The position numbers and the translations under genes were made by a program. Shown one piece after another: positions 40,537 to 51,418 of a stretch of DNA of 64,000 bases. Each line of letters starts with the position of its first letter. Positions within the stretch are counted from its first letter, which is position 1. Source of the stretch: Polynucleobacter sp. (GTDB lineage Bacteria; Pseudomonadota; Gammaproteobacteria; Burkholderiales; Burkholderiaceae_D). Where the stretch lies: contig JAIPCX010000007.1 in assembly GCA_021737945.1 (NCBI GenBank), positions 1-64,000 of the forward strand, written 5' to 3'. Under the pieces are notes generated by a model, which was not told the DNA's origin, did not search any database, and saw only the letters and a program-made list of their open reading frames with translations.

Positions 40537-42656
40537 TGTGGAGCCCCTCGATTCGGTTCAACAGGCTTGGGTGTACTGGATTTGGTCGCGTCGGATTTAA
40601 CGGCTGTTGGCTGTGTTGCTTCGCTAGCCTTCACAACTGGTTTCGTTACATCCGTTTTAGCTACTGATTGAGTAGATGACTGAGCTGCTGTGTCGGCAGT
40701 TTTAACAACCGGCTTGGTAGCATCCGGCTTTACCGTCGCAGGCTGCGTTGGTTGTGTTGACTGTGCTGGATCGCCGGCTTTAGCAGCGGGCTTAGCGGGC
40801 TCATCAGGCCGCTTGCCAGTTAAGTAGTAATCCATCGCTAAGCGCGCAATTGGCGCAGCGGCAGCAGCACCAAAACCTGCATTCTCAACGATGACTGCTA
40901 ATGCGATCCTTGGTTTGTCTGCAGGCGCAAAAGCGATGTACAAGGAGTGATCGCGCAAACGCTCTGAAATTTTACTGGCGTCGTATTTAACATTTCTACT
41001 CAAGGCAGCTGCCTGAGCGGTACCGGTCTTACCACCCGAAATATACGGTGCATTCGCGAATGAGCGTGCAGACGTACCTTCTTTAGTCACGCCTATCATG
41101 GCCTGCTTAATGAAATCGATGTTGTCTTGTTTTAGCGGTATACGATAGCTCTCTTTGGGCACGGTGAGCTTGCGTGCTTTAGTCGTTCCACTTTCAACCA
41201 TCTTCACCAAATGCGGTTTCATTACGATGCCGTTGTTACTGAGATTAGAAACGGCATGCGCTAACTGCAGCGGTGTGAATGAGTTATATCCCTGTCCAAT
41301 GCCGACAGAAATTGTTTCACCGGCATACCATTTTTGCTGCTCAGGTTTTTTGTAGTTATTTCGCTTCCATTCCTGCGAAGGCAGCACACCACGACGCTCG
41401 TTTTCAAGATCAACACCGGTTAGCTGCCCAAAACCCAAAGGCTTCATGAAATCGTGAATCGCATCAATCCCTAAATCGTTCGCCAAATTGTAGTAATAAG
41501 TGTTGCAGCTTTGGACGATCGATTTATACATGTCGACGCGACCATGGCCACCTTCTTTATCATCGCGGAATTTATTATTGCCGAACCAAAAATAACCAGG
41601 ATCGAAGATCGCTGCCTCTGGCGTGCGCTTACCTAACTCTAGCGAGGCGAGTGCCATGTAGGGCTTAAAGGTCGAGCCCGGCGGATAACTACCAATCAAC
41701 GGACGATTCAATAAAGGTTTGTCGAGCGAAGTATTTAATTCTTCCCAACTCTTTGCATCAATACCTTCAACAAATAAATTTGGATCAAAGGTCGGCATCG
41801 ACACGTATGCCAATATGTCACCCGTCGATGGTTCGATTGCTACTAGCGCACCGCGCCTGTCGCCAAACGCATGTTCGATAATTTTTTGTAGCTCGATATC
41901 GACGGACAAAATTAAGTTATTGCCTGATGTTGGTGCGGTACGAGATAAATTACGCACGGCTCTGCCACCCGCAGAAACTTCAATTTCATCGTAGCCAGTG
42001 GTACCGTGTAATTCTCTCTCGTAGCTTTTTTCTATACCTTCTTTACCGATGTATTCGGTACCACGGTAGTTAGCGGCATCATCGCCACCTTCCAATCGTT
42101 CGGCTTCCGTTTTATTTACACGGCCGATATAACCAATCATGTGCGAGGCTGTCTGTCCGAGAGGATACTGACGGAACAAACGCGCTTGAATATCAACACC
42201 AGGGAAACGGTAACGTTGTGCTGCAAAGCGCGCAACTTCTGCATCGCTTAATCGCGTGCGAATCGGAAGACTCTCAAATGTTTTTGATTCTTCCATCAGA
42301 CGACGGAATCGCTTACGATCTTTTGGCTGTATATCCACCAGCTGTGCCAGCTCATCAATCACCACGTCGAGATTGCGTTCAATTTTGGCGGGCGTAATTT
42401 CCAAAGTGTAGGCAGAAAAATTACGCGCCAAGACCACGCCATTTCTATCCACTATCAATCCGCGGTTGGGCACCGCCGGTACTACGGAGATACGATTACT
42501 TTCTGCGCGCTCGAAATATTCGCTGTGCCTTACCGCCTGCAGCCAAAGAAATCGCAACATCAACAAACCAAAGCACACAAAAACGATCACGCCGGCCACC
42601 GACAGGCGCAGCCTGAAGAGTTGTAGTTCGCGTTCGGTATCTTTAATTTCTGTCAT
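40533..42656 (-). CDS. mrdA: Penicillin-binding protein 2
   Basis: GSYPPGSTFKPYMAL (SxxK), SGGKTGTAQAAAL (KTG), N-terminal dimerisation domain; overlaps rodA. Confidence 0.97.
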   Translation of the reverse strand: MTEIKDTERELQLFRLRLSVAGVIVFVCFGLLMLRFLWLQAVRHSEYFERAESNRISVVPAVPNRGLIVDRNGVVLARNFSAYTLEITPAKIERNLDVVIDELAQLVDIQPKDRKRFRRLMEESKTFESLPIRTRLSDAEVARFAAQRYRFPGVDIQARLFRQYPLGQTASHMIGYIGRVNKTEAERLEGGDDAANYRGTEYIGKEGIEKSYERELHGTTGYDEIEVSAGGRAVRNLSRTAPTSGNNLILSVDIELQKIIEHAFGDRRGALVAIEPSTGDILAYVSMPTFDPNLFVEGIDAKSWEELNTSLDKPLLNRPLIGSYPPGSTFKPYMALASLELGKRTPEAAIFDPGYFWFGNNKFRDDKEGGHGRVDMYKSIVQSCNTYYYNLANDLGIDAIHDFMKPLGFGQLTGVDLENERRGVLPSQEWKRNNYKKPEQQKWYAGETISVGIGQGYNSFTPLQLAHAVSNLSNNGIVMKPHLVKMVESGTTKARKLTVPKESYRIPLKQDNIDFIKQAMIGVTKEGTSARSFANAPYISGGKTGTAQAAALSRNVKYDASKISERLRDHSLYIAFAPADKPRIALAVIVENAGFGAAAAAPIARLAMDYYLTGKRPDEPAKPAAKAGDPAQSTQPTQPATVKPDATKPVVKTADTAAQSSTQSVAKTDVTKPVVKASEATQPTAVKSDATKSSTPKPVEPNRGAPQ

Positions 42657-42700
42657 TGCTGGCCGCGTTGAACGGTCTGTGTTTTACGTGCTGTGAATGA

Positions 42701-43213
42701 TTAGATAGGGCGTGTTTCATCGCGATCCACGGCGCGTCTTTGCGGCGCCAGTAATAACCAACAAACGACTGGCCAGATGATGGTGGCAACGATGCTTTGT
42801 GCGAAATACAACCAGCCTGGAAATTTGCCGGTCACTGCCAGCTGTATCAGCATTTGTACGATTTGCATCACGACGAGCAAAGGTAAAACGTGCAGCGCCT
42901 GCACCGAGGGTCGAAACCAAAGCACGCGGCGATGAATCGTGATCGCGAAATACGATAGCAGCGTGTAAGCCAGTGCGTTTTCACCGAGTAGCGATGCGCT
43001 GTGCACATCCATCACCAAGCCCATTAAAAATGCGATGCCAATACCGACTTTGCGTGGCTGGTAGATGCTCCAGAAAATTAAGGTGAGCGCGACAAAATCG
43101 GGCACCCATCCCCAACCGCCCCATGGGAATAAGTTCATGAAAAACGCCGCCACCAAACTAAAGCCGATAAAGGCTGGATTGACGGGCAGCAGAATATGGT
43201 CGCGATCAATCAT
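42701..43213 (-). CDS. mreD: Rod shape-determining protein MreD
   Basis: Polytopic 170 aa; follows mreC; WGWVPDFVALTLIFWSIYQPRKVGIGIAFLMGLVMDVHSASLLGENALAYTLLSY. Confidence 0.93.
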   Translation of the reverse strand: MIDRDHILLPVNPAFIGFSLVAAFFMNLFPWGGWGWVPDFVALTLIFWSIYQPRKVGIGIAFLMGLVMDVHSASLLGENALAYTLLSYFAITIHRRVLWFRPSVQALHVLPLLVVMQIVQMLIQLAVTGKFPGWLYFAQSIVATIIWPVVCWLLLAPQRRAVDRDETRPI

Positions 43214-44127
43214 GGGGCTTCCGGATCTTTTTGTCGTTTGCGGGCTTCGTTTTGAATCGGCGCTTCCACGGGTGGTGGTGGTGCAGTCATTTGTTTAGCA
43301 TCGGCAAGCAATACCAGTAGCTGACGATGACGGGCGATTCCAGCCGTGGGTTGCAAAAGAATGCGCGCAAACGCATCTGAGGTTTTTGCATCAACTGATA
43401 CCACGGTTGCAACGGCCAATCCTGTCGGATAAACACCGTCAATGCCCGAAGTCAGCAAGACATCGCCGCGTTGAATATCGGCATTCGATGCCATGAAACG
43501 TAATTCAAGTACACCCGTCTGACCACGACCATACGCCACGCTACGCACACCACTGCGCAGCACCTGAACGGGTATGGCATGGTCTTTATCGGTGAGTAGC
43601 GTTACCTCGGATGTGAAAGGAAAAACTCGAGTGACTTGACCAATCACGCCCAAATCATCAATGACGGGCTGACCAGGTTGAATTTGATGGCTGGATCCGC
43701 GATCGATAATGACCTTGCGCGAAAAAGGATCGCGCGCGTCATACAAAATTTCACTCATTACTGACTTCAAGGTCAGGCGCTCTGAAGCGGCGAGTAGTTT
43801 GCGAAGGTGAGCATTCTCTGCAAGCAGTTCTTGGCTCTGCTGCAATTGCTGCGCATTTAATACTTGCTGCTCGCGCATACGCTCGTTATCGGCTTTTAAT
43901 GAAGTGAGTGAAGTGAAATAATCACTCACAGCAAAGATCGCATCACGCGGCAGCATGGCAACCACCTGCAAGGGATAGAGCGCAGCGCCCACAACTTGCC
44001 GCACGGCCGATAGTGCTTTCAGACGCGAATCAGCCATGAGCAGCCCCACGGCAATCAGCGCAAAAAACAGCATCTTGGCGCGCGCCGAGGCACCTTGCTT
44101 AAAGAGTGGTGGTGGGGTGTATTCCAT
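43210..44127 (-). CDS. mreC: Rod shape-determining protein MreC
   Basis: ENAHLRKLLAAS, IDRGSSHQIQPGQPVIDDLGVIGQV, LTSGIDGVYPTGLAVATV. Confidence 0.96.
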   Translation of the reverse strand: MEYTPPPLFKQGASARAKMLFFALIAVGLLMADSRLKALSAVRQVVGAALYPLQVVAMLPRDAIFAVSDYFTSLTSLKADNERMREQQVLNAQQLQQSQELLAENAHLRKLLAASERLTLKSVMSEILYDARDPFSRKVIIDRGSSHQIQPGQPVIDDLGVIGQVTRVFPFTSEVTLLTDKDHAIPVQVLRSGVRSVAYGRGQTGVLELRFMASNADIQRGDVLLTSGIDGVYPTGLAVATVVSVDAKTSDAFARILLQPTAGIARHRQLLVLLADAKQMTAPPPPVEAPIQNEARKRQKDPEAP

Positions 44128-44288
44128 CAGAGTGAAACTTTAAACCAAGTCGAGGCAATTAGTGCGGGCTGGCAATACAACGATGCGCCGAACCACCCAC
44201 CTCCCCGAGTTCCGGGAAGCAGGCCAGTGGCTTTGCAAAGGGGTCGGGGAGTGCGGCTGAGAGAGCGGAACGGACAGCCGACGCGCAT

Positions 44289-45344
<1,056 letters not shown>

Positions 45345-45687
45345 TTATGCGCCGGAATTTGAAAATACCGGCTGAGAAATTGCCCATCTGCTGCGAAAAC
45401 ACTGTCCTGCCGGGGAGATGAAGCTCGCCACTGGCGCCGTAAGCAATGAACTACGGTAGCCTACAACCTTGGTTTGCCCGACGATACGGGACAACACCGC
45501 CGATACCGTTTTGCAGGACGCGTTAGCGGCCTTCAACCCGACATTCTACCTTATAATGCGGTGCAAATTGGCTGTCAGAAACGCTAAAAAATGAAATGAT
45601 TAGCGTTCTTTCTTGCCCGAAAGCCGAGCTTGGCGCTGTTCTCCATTTTTTAATCCCCACACTGCACATCAAACGACGACCTGCCTC

Positions 45688-45990
45688 ATGTCCCTGACCC
45701 TAGAAGATATCGCCCGACTATCCAAGCTGGCACAACTGGATCTCAATGATCAGCAAGCCGGCGATGCGCTCGATAAGTTGAACAGCATTTTTGCTCTGGT
45801 TGAGCAAATGCGCGCTGTCGACACCACAGGAGTCGCCCCATTGTCGCACCCGATTGCTGCCTGGAAGGATGACGTTGCGCTACGCTTGCGCGAAGACAAA
45901 GTTACAGAACCCAACCGCCGAGACGACTATCAAAAGCCGGCGCCAGCGACACAAGACGGCCTGTATCTCGTCCCCAAGGTCATTGATTAG
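45688..45990 (+). CDS. gatC: Asp-tRNA(Asn)/Glu-tRNA(Gln) amidotransferase subunit C
   Basis: [33 protein letters not shown]; followed by gatA. Confidence 0.96.
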   Translation: MSLTLEDIARLSKLAQLDLNDQQAGDALDKLNSIFALVEQMRAVDTTGVAPLSHPIAAWKDDVALRLREDKVTEPNRRDDYQKPAPATQDGLYLVPKVID

Positions 45991-46049
45991 CCACTCCCCG
46001 CCGTCGCAAACTAGCGGCGCGGCCCATTACAACGGCAACTCATTCGTTC

Positions 46050-47510
46050 ATGCATAAGTACACACTGACAGAACTTTCCGCACAGCTGAAAAGCAAAAAA
46101 ATTTCAGCCGTCGAACTGGCGCAGCTCTATCTCCAGCGCATAACTTCGAGCGAGCTGAATGCGTTCATTAACGTCCAGCCCGAATTCACTCTGGCTCAGG
46201 CCAAAGACGCTGACGCTCGTATCGCACGCGGCGATGTCACTGCGCTAACCGGCCTGCCGATTGCGCACAAAGATATTTTCGTCACACGCGACTGGACCTC
46301 AACAGCGGGTTCCAAAATGCTTTCTGGCTACATCAGCCCATTTGATGCAACTGTGGTGGAACAGTTCCGCAATGCAGGCATGGTGACGCTAGGAAAACTC
46401 AATTGTGATGAATTCGCCATGGGTTCATCCAACGAAAACTCATTTTTCGGCGCTGTAAAAAATCCCTGGGACACCACGGCTGTGCCGGGCGGATCATCGG
46501 GCGGATCCGCGGCAGCTATCGCCGGCGGTCTCGCGCCTGCTGCCACCGGAACCGATACGGGTGGCTCGATCCGCCAACCCGCTGCACTGTGTGGCATTAC
46601 TGGCATTAAACCCACCTATGGCAGCGTGTCTCGCTACGGCATGATTGCCTTTGCTTCGTCACTCGATCAAGGCGGCCCGATGGCCTGGACCGCCGAAGAT
46701 TGCGCCCTACTGCTTAACTCAATGATCAGTTTTGATCAACGTGATTCGACATCGATAGAACGCGAACCGGAAGATTTTTCGCGTTATCTTGCTGACTCGA
46801 TCAAAGGATTAAAGATAGGTGTTCCTAAAGAATATTTAGGTGCAGGACTAGCCAGCGATGTGGCTGATGCCGTGCAAGCCGCATTGAAAGAATACGAAAA
46901 GCTGGGGGCTACCTTAGTCGAGATTTCACTTCCAAAAACGTCGCTGGCTATTCCTGTCTATTACGTGATTGCACCAGCTGAAGCTTCATCGAATTTGTCG
47001 CGTTTCGATGGCGTGCGTTACGGCCATCGCGCACAAAACTACACCGACCTATCCGACATGTATTGCAAGACGCGCGCGGAAGGTTTTGGCGACGAAGTTA
47101 AACGCCGCATTTTGGTTGGCGCTTACGTACTCTCACACGGCTATTACGATGCCTACTATTTGCAAGCACAAAAAATTCGTCGTTTGATTGCCCAGGATTT
47201 TCAAGACGCTTTCAAACAATGTGATGTGATTATGGGCCCCGTAGCACCTACGGTTGCATGGGATCTTGGATCGAAAGTCAATGATCCGGTTGCCAATTAT
47301 TTAGCTGACATATACACACTCTCTACCAGCTTAGCTGGCTTGCCTGGCATGTCGATTCCAGTGGGCTTTGGTCAAGGCGAAAAAAATTCGCGTCGCCCTG
47401 TTGGCCTGCAATTGATTGGTAATTATTTTTCTGAAGCTAAATTGCTCAACATCGCACATCAGTATCAGCTTGCGACAGATTGGCACAAGCAACGGCCCAC
47501 ACAGAATTAA
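46050..47510 (+). CDS. gatA: Asp-tRNA(Asn)/Glu-tRNA(Gln) amidotransferase subunit A
   Basis: [62 protein letters not shown]. Confidence 0.98.
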   Translation: MHKYTLTELSAQLKSKKISAVELAQLYLQRITSSELNAFINVQPEFTLAQAKDADARIARGDVTALTGLPIAHKDIFVTRDWTSTAGSKMLSGYISPFDATVVEQFRNAGMVTLGKLNCDEFAMGSSNENSFFGAVKNPWDTTAVPGGSSGGSAAAIAGGLAPAATGTDTGGSIRQPAALCGITGIKPTYGSVSRYGMIAFASSLDQGGPMAWTAEDCALLLNSMISFDQRDSTSIEREPEDFSRYLADSIKGLKIGVPKEYLGAGLASDVADAVQAALKEYEKLGATLVEISLPKTSLAIPVYYVIAPAEASSNLSRFDGVRYGHRAQNYTDLSDMYCKTRAEGFGDEVKRRILVGAYVLSHGYYDAYYLQAQKIRRLIAQDFQDAFKQCDVIMGPVAPTVAWDLGSKVNDPVANYLADIYTLSTSLAGLPGMSIPVGFGQGEKNSRRPVGLQLIGNYFSEAKLLNIAHQYQLATDWHKQRPTQN

Positions 47511-47520
47511 AGGAATTTTT

Positions 47521-48978
47521 ATGCAATGGGAAGTCGTGATCGGGCTGGAAACACATGCGCAGCTCACCACCGAATCCAAAATTTTTAGTGGCGCGTCCAT
47601 CGCTTTCGGTGCGGCGCCAAACACGCAAGCCTGCCCGGTTGATCTTGCATTGCCCGGGGTGCTGCCCGTATTAAACAAGGGTGCCGTCGAACGTGCGATT
47701 CAGTTTGGCTTAGCCATCGGCGCAACCATCGCGCCGGAGTCTATCTTTGCGCGCAAAAATTATTTTTACCCTGATCTTCCGAAAGGCTATCAGATCAGTC
47801 AGTTTGAAATTCCGGTGGTTCAGGGCGGCACGCTATCGTTCGTTGTTGAAATCGACGGCAAAGCGGAACTTAAAACGGTGCAGTTAACACGCGCCCATCT
47901 AGAAGAAGATGCAGGAAAATCCTTGCACGAGGATTATCACGGCATGACCGGCATCGATCTCAATCGCGCTGGTACGCCCTTGCTAGAAATCGTGACTGAG
48001 CCTGATATGCGCAGCGCCGCTGAAGCCGTGGCCTATGCGAAAGCACTGCATTCACTGGTGGTGTGGTTGGGTGTTTGCGATGGCAATATGCAAGAAGGAT
48101 CGTTCCGCTGCGATGCCAACGTATCGGTCAGACCCGTTGGCCAAAAAGAATACGGCACACGCTGCGAGATTAAAAATCTGAATTCTTTCCGCTTTCTTGA
48201 AGAAGCAATTAACTACGAAGTACGCCGTCAAATCGAGGTGATTGAAGACGGCGGCAAAATCACTCAAGAGACGCGCCTCTACGATCCGGATAAAAAAGAA
48301 ACGCGCTCCATGCGCAGCAAAGAAGATGCGATGGACTATCGCTATTTTCCTGATCCCGATCTTCCACCATTAGTGATTGCCGCCGATTGGATCGCGCGCG
48401 TTAAAGCATCGCTTCCTGAGTTGCCAGGTGCGATGCGCGAGCGTTTTGTGCGCGACTATCAACTATCCGAGTACGACGCCATGATACTAACGCAATCGAA
48501 AGCGATGGCTATTTATTTTGAGTCCGTGGTGTCCGCCGCCGGTCGTGAGCAAGCCAAACCTGCCGCCAACTGGTTAATGGGTGACGTATCCTCCACGCTG
48601 AATCGCGAAGGGATAGATATTGCCCATTCGCCCGTCAGCGCAGTGCAATTCGCATTGCTGCTCAAACGCATCGCTGATGGAACCATCTCTAACAAAATCG
48701 CCAAAGAAGTTTTTGCCGGCATGTGGGAAGCACGCTCTGAATCAGTAACGCTGGCGGATGATTTAATTGAATCCAAAGGCTTAAAACAAATTTCGGATAG
48801 CGGCGCATTAGAAAAAATTATTGATGAAGTGCTCGCCGCGAATGCCAAATCCGTTGAAGAATTTAGAGCCGGCAAAGAAAAAGCATTCAACGCGCTGATT
48901 GGTCAAGCCATGAAAGCCAGCAAAGGCAAAGCTAACCCTGCACAATTAACTGAACTATTAAAGCTGAAGTTGGGCTGA
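47521..48978 (+). CDS. gatB: Asp-tRNA(Asn)/Glu-tRNA(Gln) amidotransferase subunit B
   Basis: [55 protein letters not shown]. Confidence 0.98.
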   Translation: MQWEVVIGLETHAQLTTESKIFSGASIAFGAAPNTQACPVDLALPGVLPVLNKGAVERAIQFGLAIGATIAPESIFARKNYFYPDLPKGYQISQFEIPVVQGGTLSFVVEIDGKAELKTVQLTRAHLEEDAGKSLHEDYHGMTGIDLNRAGTPLLEIVTEPDMRSAAEAVAYAKALHSLVVWLGVCDGNMQEGSFRCDANVSVRPVGQKEYGTRCEIKNLNSFRFLEEAINYEVRRQIEVIEDGGKITQETRLYDPDKKETRSMRSKEDAMDYRYFPDPDLPPLVIAADWIARVKASLPELPGAMRERFVRDYQLSEYDAMILTQSKAMAIYFESVVSAAGREQAKPAANWLMGDVSSTLNREGIDIAHSPVSAVQFALLLKRIADGTISNKIAKEVFAGMWEARSESVTLADDLIESKGLKQISDSGALEKIIDEVLAANAKSVEEFRAGKEKAFNALIGQAMKASKGKANPAQLTELLKLKLG

Positions 48979-49022
48979 GAAATCTTACGGGTAGTCGAGC
49001 GTGGATAGGCAGCAGCGTTAGC

Positions 49023-49083
49023 CAACGCCGTACCTCTCACGATACGTCGCCACTGCTGTGCGGAATGCAGCGAGTTCAGCACT
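49023..49083. repeat. Direct repeat copy A: duplicated/displaced pyrE 3' end
   Basis: Aligns to 49859..49919 with constant offset 836 and 3 mismatches; minus-strand reading gives SAELAAFRTAVATYRERYGVG followed by TAA. Confidence 0.9.
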
Positions 49084-49187
49084 GACTTTCCCCTTCCATG
49101 CTACGCAATCTATAACAATCATCCCACTGACTTCTGCCCAGTATTCCACTTATGACTTTCTTGCAAGGTCTGCCAACCCAGCGCATA

Positions 49188-49209
49188 ATGCATCGCAATT
49201 GCAATGCAT
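49188..49209. promoter_or_regulatory. Near-perfect palindrome upstream of antitoxin, probable autoregulatory operator
   Basis: ATGCATcGCAATTGCaATGCAT; one mismatched pair over 22 bp; ends 11 bp before the antitoxin ATG. Confidence 0.5.
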
Positions 49210-49220
49210 GAGGTGCCAGC

Positions 49221-49484
49221 ATGAAATCATCCAATTTCCCCTCAGTACGAGTAGACCCAAGCTTGAGGGAGGCAGCAGAAAAGGTGCTTGAGTCAGAGGA
49301 GAGCCTGTCGAGTTTCGTCGAGCATTCCATTCGCTATCAAATACAGCGCCGTAACTTGCAACGCACTTTCATCGAGCGAGGATTAGCTGCCGCAGCAGAG
49401 GCCAGGCACTCTGGCGAGTACTTCAGCACCGACGATGTACTCACTGAACTTGATCAGATCATTGACTCTCATCGCAGTCGGTAA
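49221..49484 (+). CDS. Antitoxin of a ParE-type toxin-antitoxin pair (ribbon-helix-helix / YlcI-YnfO-like)
   Basis: FPSVRVDPSLREAAEKVLESEESLSSFVEHSIRYQIQRR RHH-like N-terminus; stop overlaps toxin start. Confidence 0.85.
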   Translation: MKSSNFPSVRVDPSLREAAEKVLESEESLSSFVEHSIRYQIQRRNLQRTFIERGLAAAAEARHSGEYFSTDDVLTELDQIIDSHRSR

Positions 49485-49783
49485 TGATTTTTCAGGTTCG
49501 CTACACACGTGGCGCTCGCGAAGATCTGAAAAGACTTTTTAGTTTTCTCGCTGAGCGAGACTTGGCTGCAGCAAAACGTGCGCGCAAAGCCATCTCGAAA
49601 AGTATGAACCTCTTGGCCGATTTTCCTTGGTCATGTCGCAAGGCATCGCACGACAACCCCTTTATTCGCGAACTTGTTATCTCATTCGGTGGTGGCGGCT
49701 ACGTGGCCCTATTCGAGATAGATGACGCAAAGAACATTACGATCCTAGCCATTCGTAATCAACGCGAAGATGATTTCACCTAG
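49484..49783 (+). CDS. RelE/ParE-family toxin
   Basis: VRYTRGAREDLKRLFSFLAERDLAAAKRARKAI...RELVISFGGGGYVALFEIDDAKNITILAIRNQREDDF. Confidence 0.9.
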   Translation: MIFQVRYTRGAREDLKRLFSFLAERDLAAAKRARKAISKSMNLLADFPWSCRKASHDNPFIRELVISFGGGGYVALFEIDDAKNITILAIRNQREDDFT

Positions 49784-49853
49784 CGCTTTGGATTGATTTA
49801 GTGCGCCAACTTGGCCTAATTTTTCTTCAAAAGCTTAGTTAGGCAAGACAGAG

Positions 49854-50519
49854 TCAGGCAACGCCGTACCTATCACGATACGTCGCCACTGCTGTGCGGA
49901 ATGCAGTGAGTTCTGCACTCGCGCCGGGACCTGAAAGATAGGCAAATAAATCATTTAGGTTAGCGATAGGCAGCACAGGCATACCAAAGTTTTGCTCAAC
50001 TTCCTGCACTGCCGATAAATTCGATAGCGCGCCTTCTGCGCCACTTTTTTCCATTCTATCCAGCGCAATTAATACTGCACACGGTTTCGCGTTCTGTGCG
50101 CGTATGAGATCTACCGATTCGCGCACCGAAGTACCCGCTGAAATCACGTCATCAATAATGACAACGCGACCACTCAGCTTGGCGCCAACAATGGTGCCGC
50201 CCTCACCATGATCTTTGGCTTCCTTGCGGTTATACGCAAATGGCACATTGCGACCTTTCGCAGCCAGCGCAACAGCGGTGGCGGATGCCAATGTGATGCC
50301 CTTGTAAGCGGGGCCAAACAGCATGTCAAATTCAACGCCTGAATCTAATAAGGTTTGCGCATAAAATTCAGCCAACTTACCGAGGCGTTCGCCATCATTG
50401 AATAATCCGGCATTAAAAAAATAAGGCGAGAGGCGACCGGCCTTGGTGACAAACTCGCCGAAGCGCAGTACGCCTGCCGTAACGGAGAACTCGATAAATT
50501 CATGGCGTAGCTTATTCAC
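49854..50519 (-). CDS. pyrE: Orotate phosphoribosyltransferase
   Basis: RLSPYFFNAGLFNDG, FGPAYKGITLA, RVVIIDDVISAGTSVRES PRPP motif. Confidence 0.97.
   Translation of the reverse strand: MNKLRHEFIEFSVTAGVLRFGEFVTKAGRLSPYFFNAGLFNDGERLGKLAEFYAQTLLDSGVEFDMLFGPAYKGITLASATAVALAAKGRNVPFAYNRKEAKDHGEGGTIVGAKLSGRVVIIDDVISAGTSVRESVDLIRAQNAKPCAVLIALDRMEKSGAEGALSNLSAVQEVEQNFGMPVLPIANLNDLFAYLSGPGASAELTAFRTAVATYRDRYGVA
49859..49919. repeat. Direct repeat copy B: current in-frame pyrE 3' end
   Basis: 58/61 identical (manual count) to 49023..49083. Confidence 0.9.
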
Positions 50520-50635
50520 TTCGTCACCTTTGCTCTGTTCCTAAAGTCGCTATTTTACCGCCCAAGAGACTCGCGCTCGAATCGGTTATGCTTGCGCGCA
50601 TTCTGCATTGCAATTTCTTTTCGCTCTTATTCATT

Positions 50636-51415
50636 ATGAAAATAATTTCAGCCAATCTCAACGGTATACGCTCAGCCGCCAAAAAGAATTTCTTTGAATG
50701 GATGCATAAACAGCAAGCTGATTTCGTTTGTGTGCAAGAGCTGAAAGCTCAGCACGCCGATATGTCGCCCGATTTTTTAGCACCCGCGGGTTATCACGGC
50801 CACTTTCATTACGCTGAAAAAAAAGGGTATTCCGGTACCGGCGTTTATTCCCGAGAAAAACCTCGATCGGTGACGACGGGCTTTGGCAATGCAGAATTTG
50901 ACGCCGAGGGACGCTGTGTACAAGTCGACTTTGAAAAGTTGACGGTGATATCACTCTACTGCCCGTCCGGCTCGTCTAGCGATGATCGGCAACAAGCAAA
51001 GTTTCGTTTCATGGATGCTTTCATGCCGCATCTACTATCGCTAAGAAAATCAGGTCGCGAAGTGGTGATCTGCGGTGATTGGAATATCGCGCACAAAGAA
51101 ATCGATCTGAAGAATTGGAAAAGTAATCAAAAGAATTCTGGCTTTTTACCTGAAGAACGCCAGTGGATGAGTGACGTACTTGATAAAGCTGACTGGCGTG
51201 ATGTGTATCGGCTACTGCACCCTGATACTACCGGCGAGGCTTACACCTGGTGGAGCAACCGCGGACAAGCGTGGGCGAATAACGTAGGTTGGCGGATTGA
51301 TTATCAGGTCGCGACACCTGGGATTGCGGCCACATCGAAAAGTGCGTCGGTATACAAAGATGAGCGCTTCTCAGATCATTCGCCACTGATTATTAACTAC
51401 GACTGGCTAGCGTAA
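50636..51415 (+). CDS. xth: Exodeoxyribonuclease III
   Basis: MKIISANLNGIRSA, FVCVQELKAQ, VICGDWNIAHKEIDLKN, FSDHSPLIINYD. Confidence 0.95.
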   Translation: MKIISANLNGIRSAAKKNFFEWMHKQQADFVCVQELKAQHADMSPDFLAPAGYHGHFHYAEKKGYSGTGVYSREKPRSVTTGFGNAEFDAEGRCVQVDFEKLTVISLYCPSGSSSDDRQQAKFRFMDAFMPHLLSLRKSGREVVICGDWNIAHKEIDLKNWKSNQKNSGFLPEERQWMSDVLDKADWRDVYRLLHPDTTGEAYTWWSNRGQAWANNVGWRIDYQVATPGIAATSKSASVYKDERFSDHSPLIINYDWLA

Positions 51416-51418
51416 TTT

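Noticed and set aside
49076-49330. 84-aa minus-strand ORF opposite the antitoxin
   Set aside because: Overlaps the antitoxin in antisense and is not in the pyrE-remnant frame; no family resemblance.
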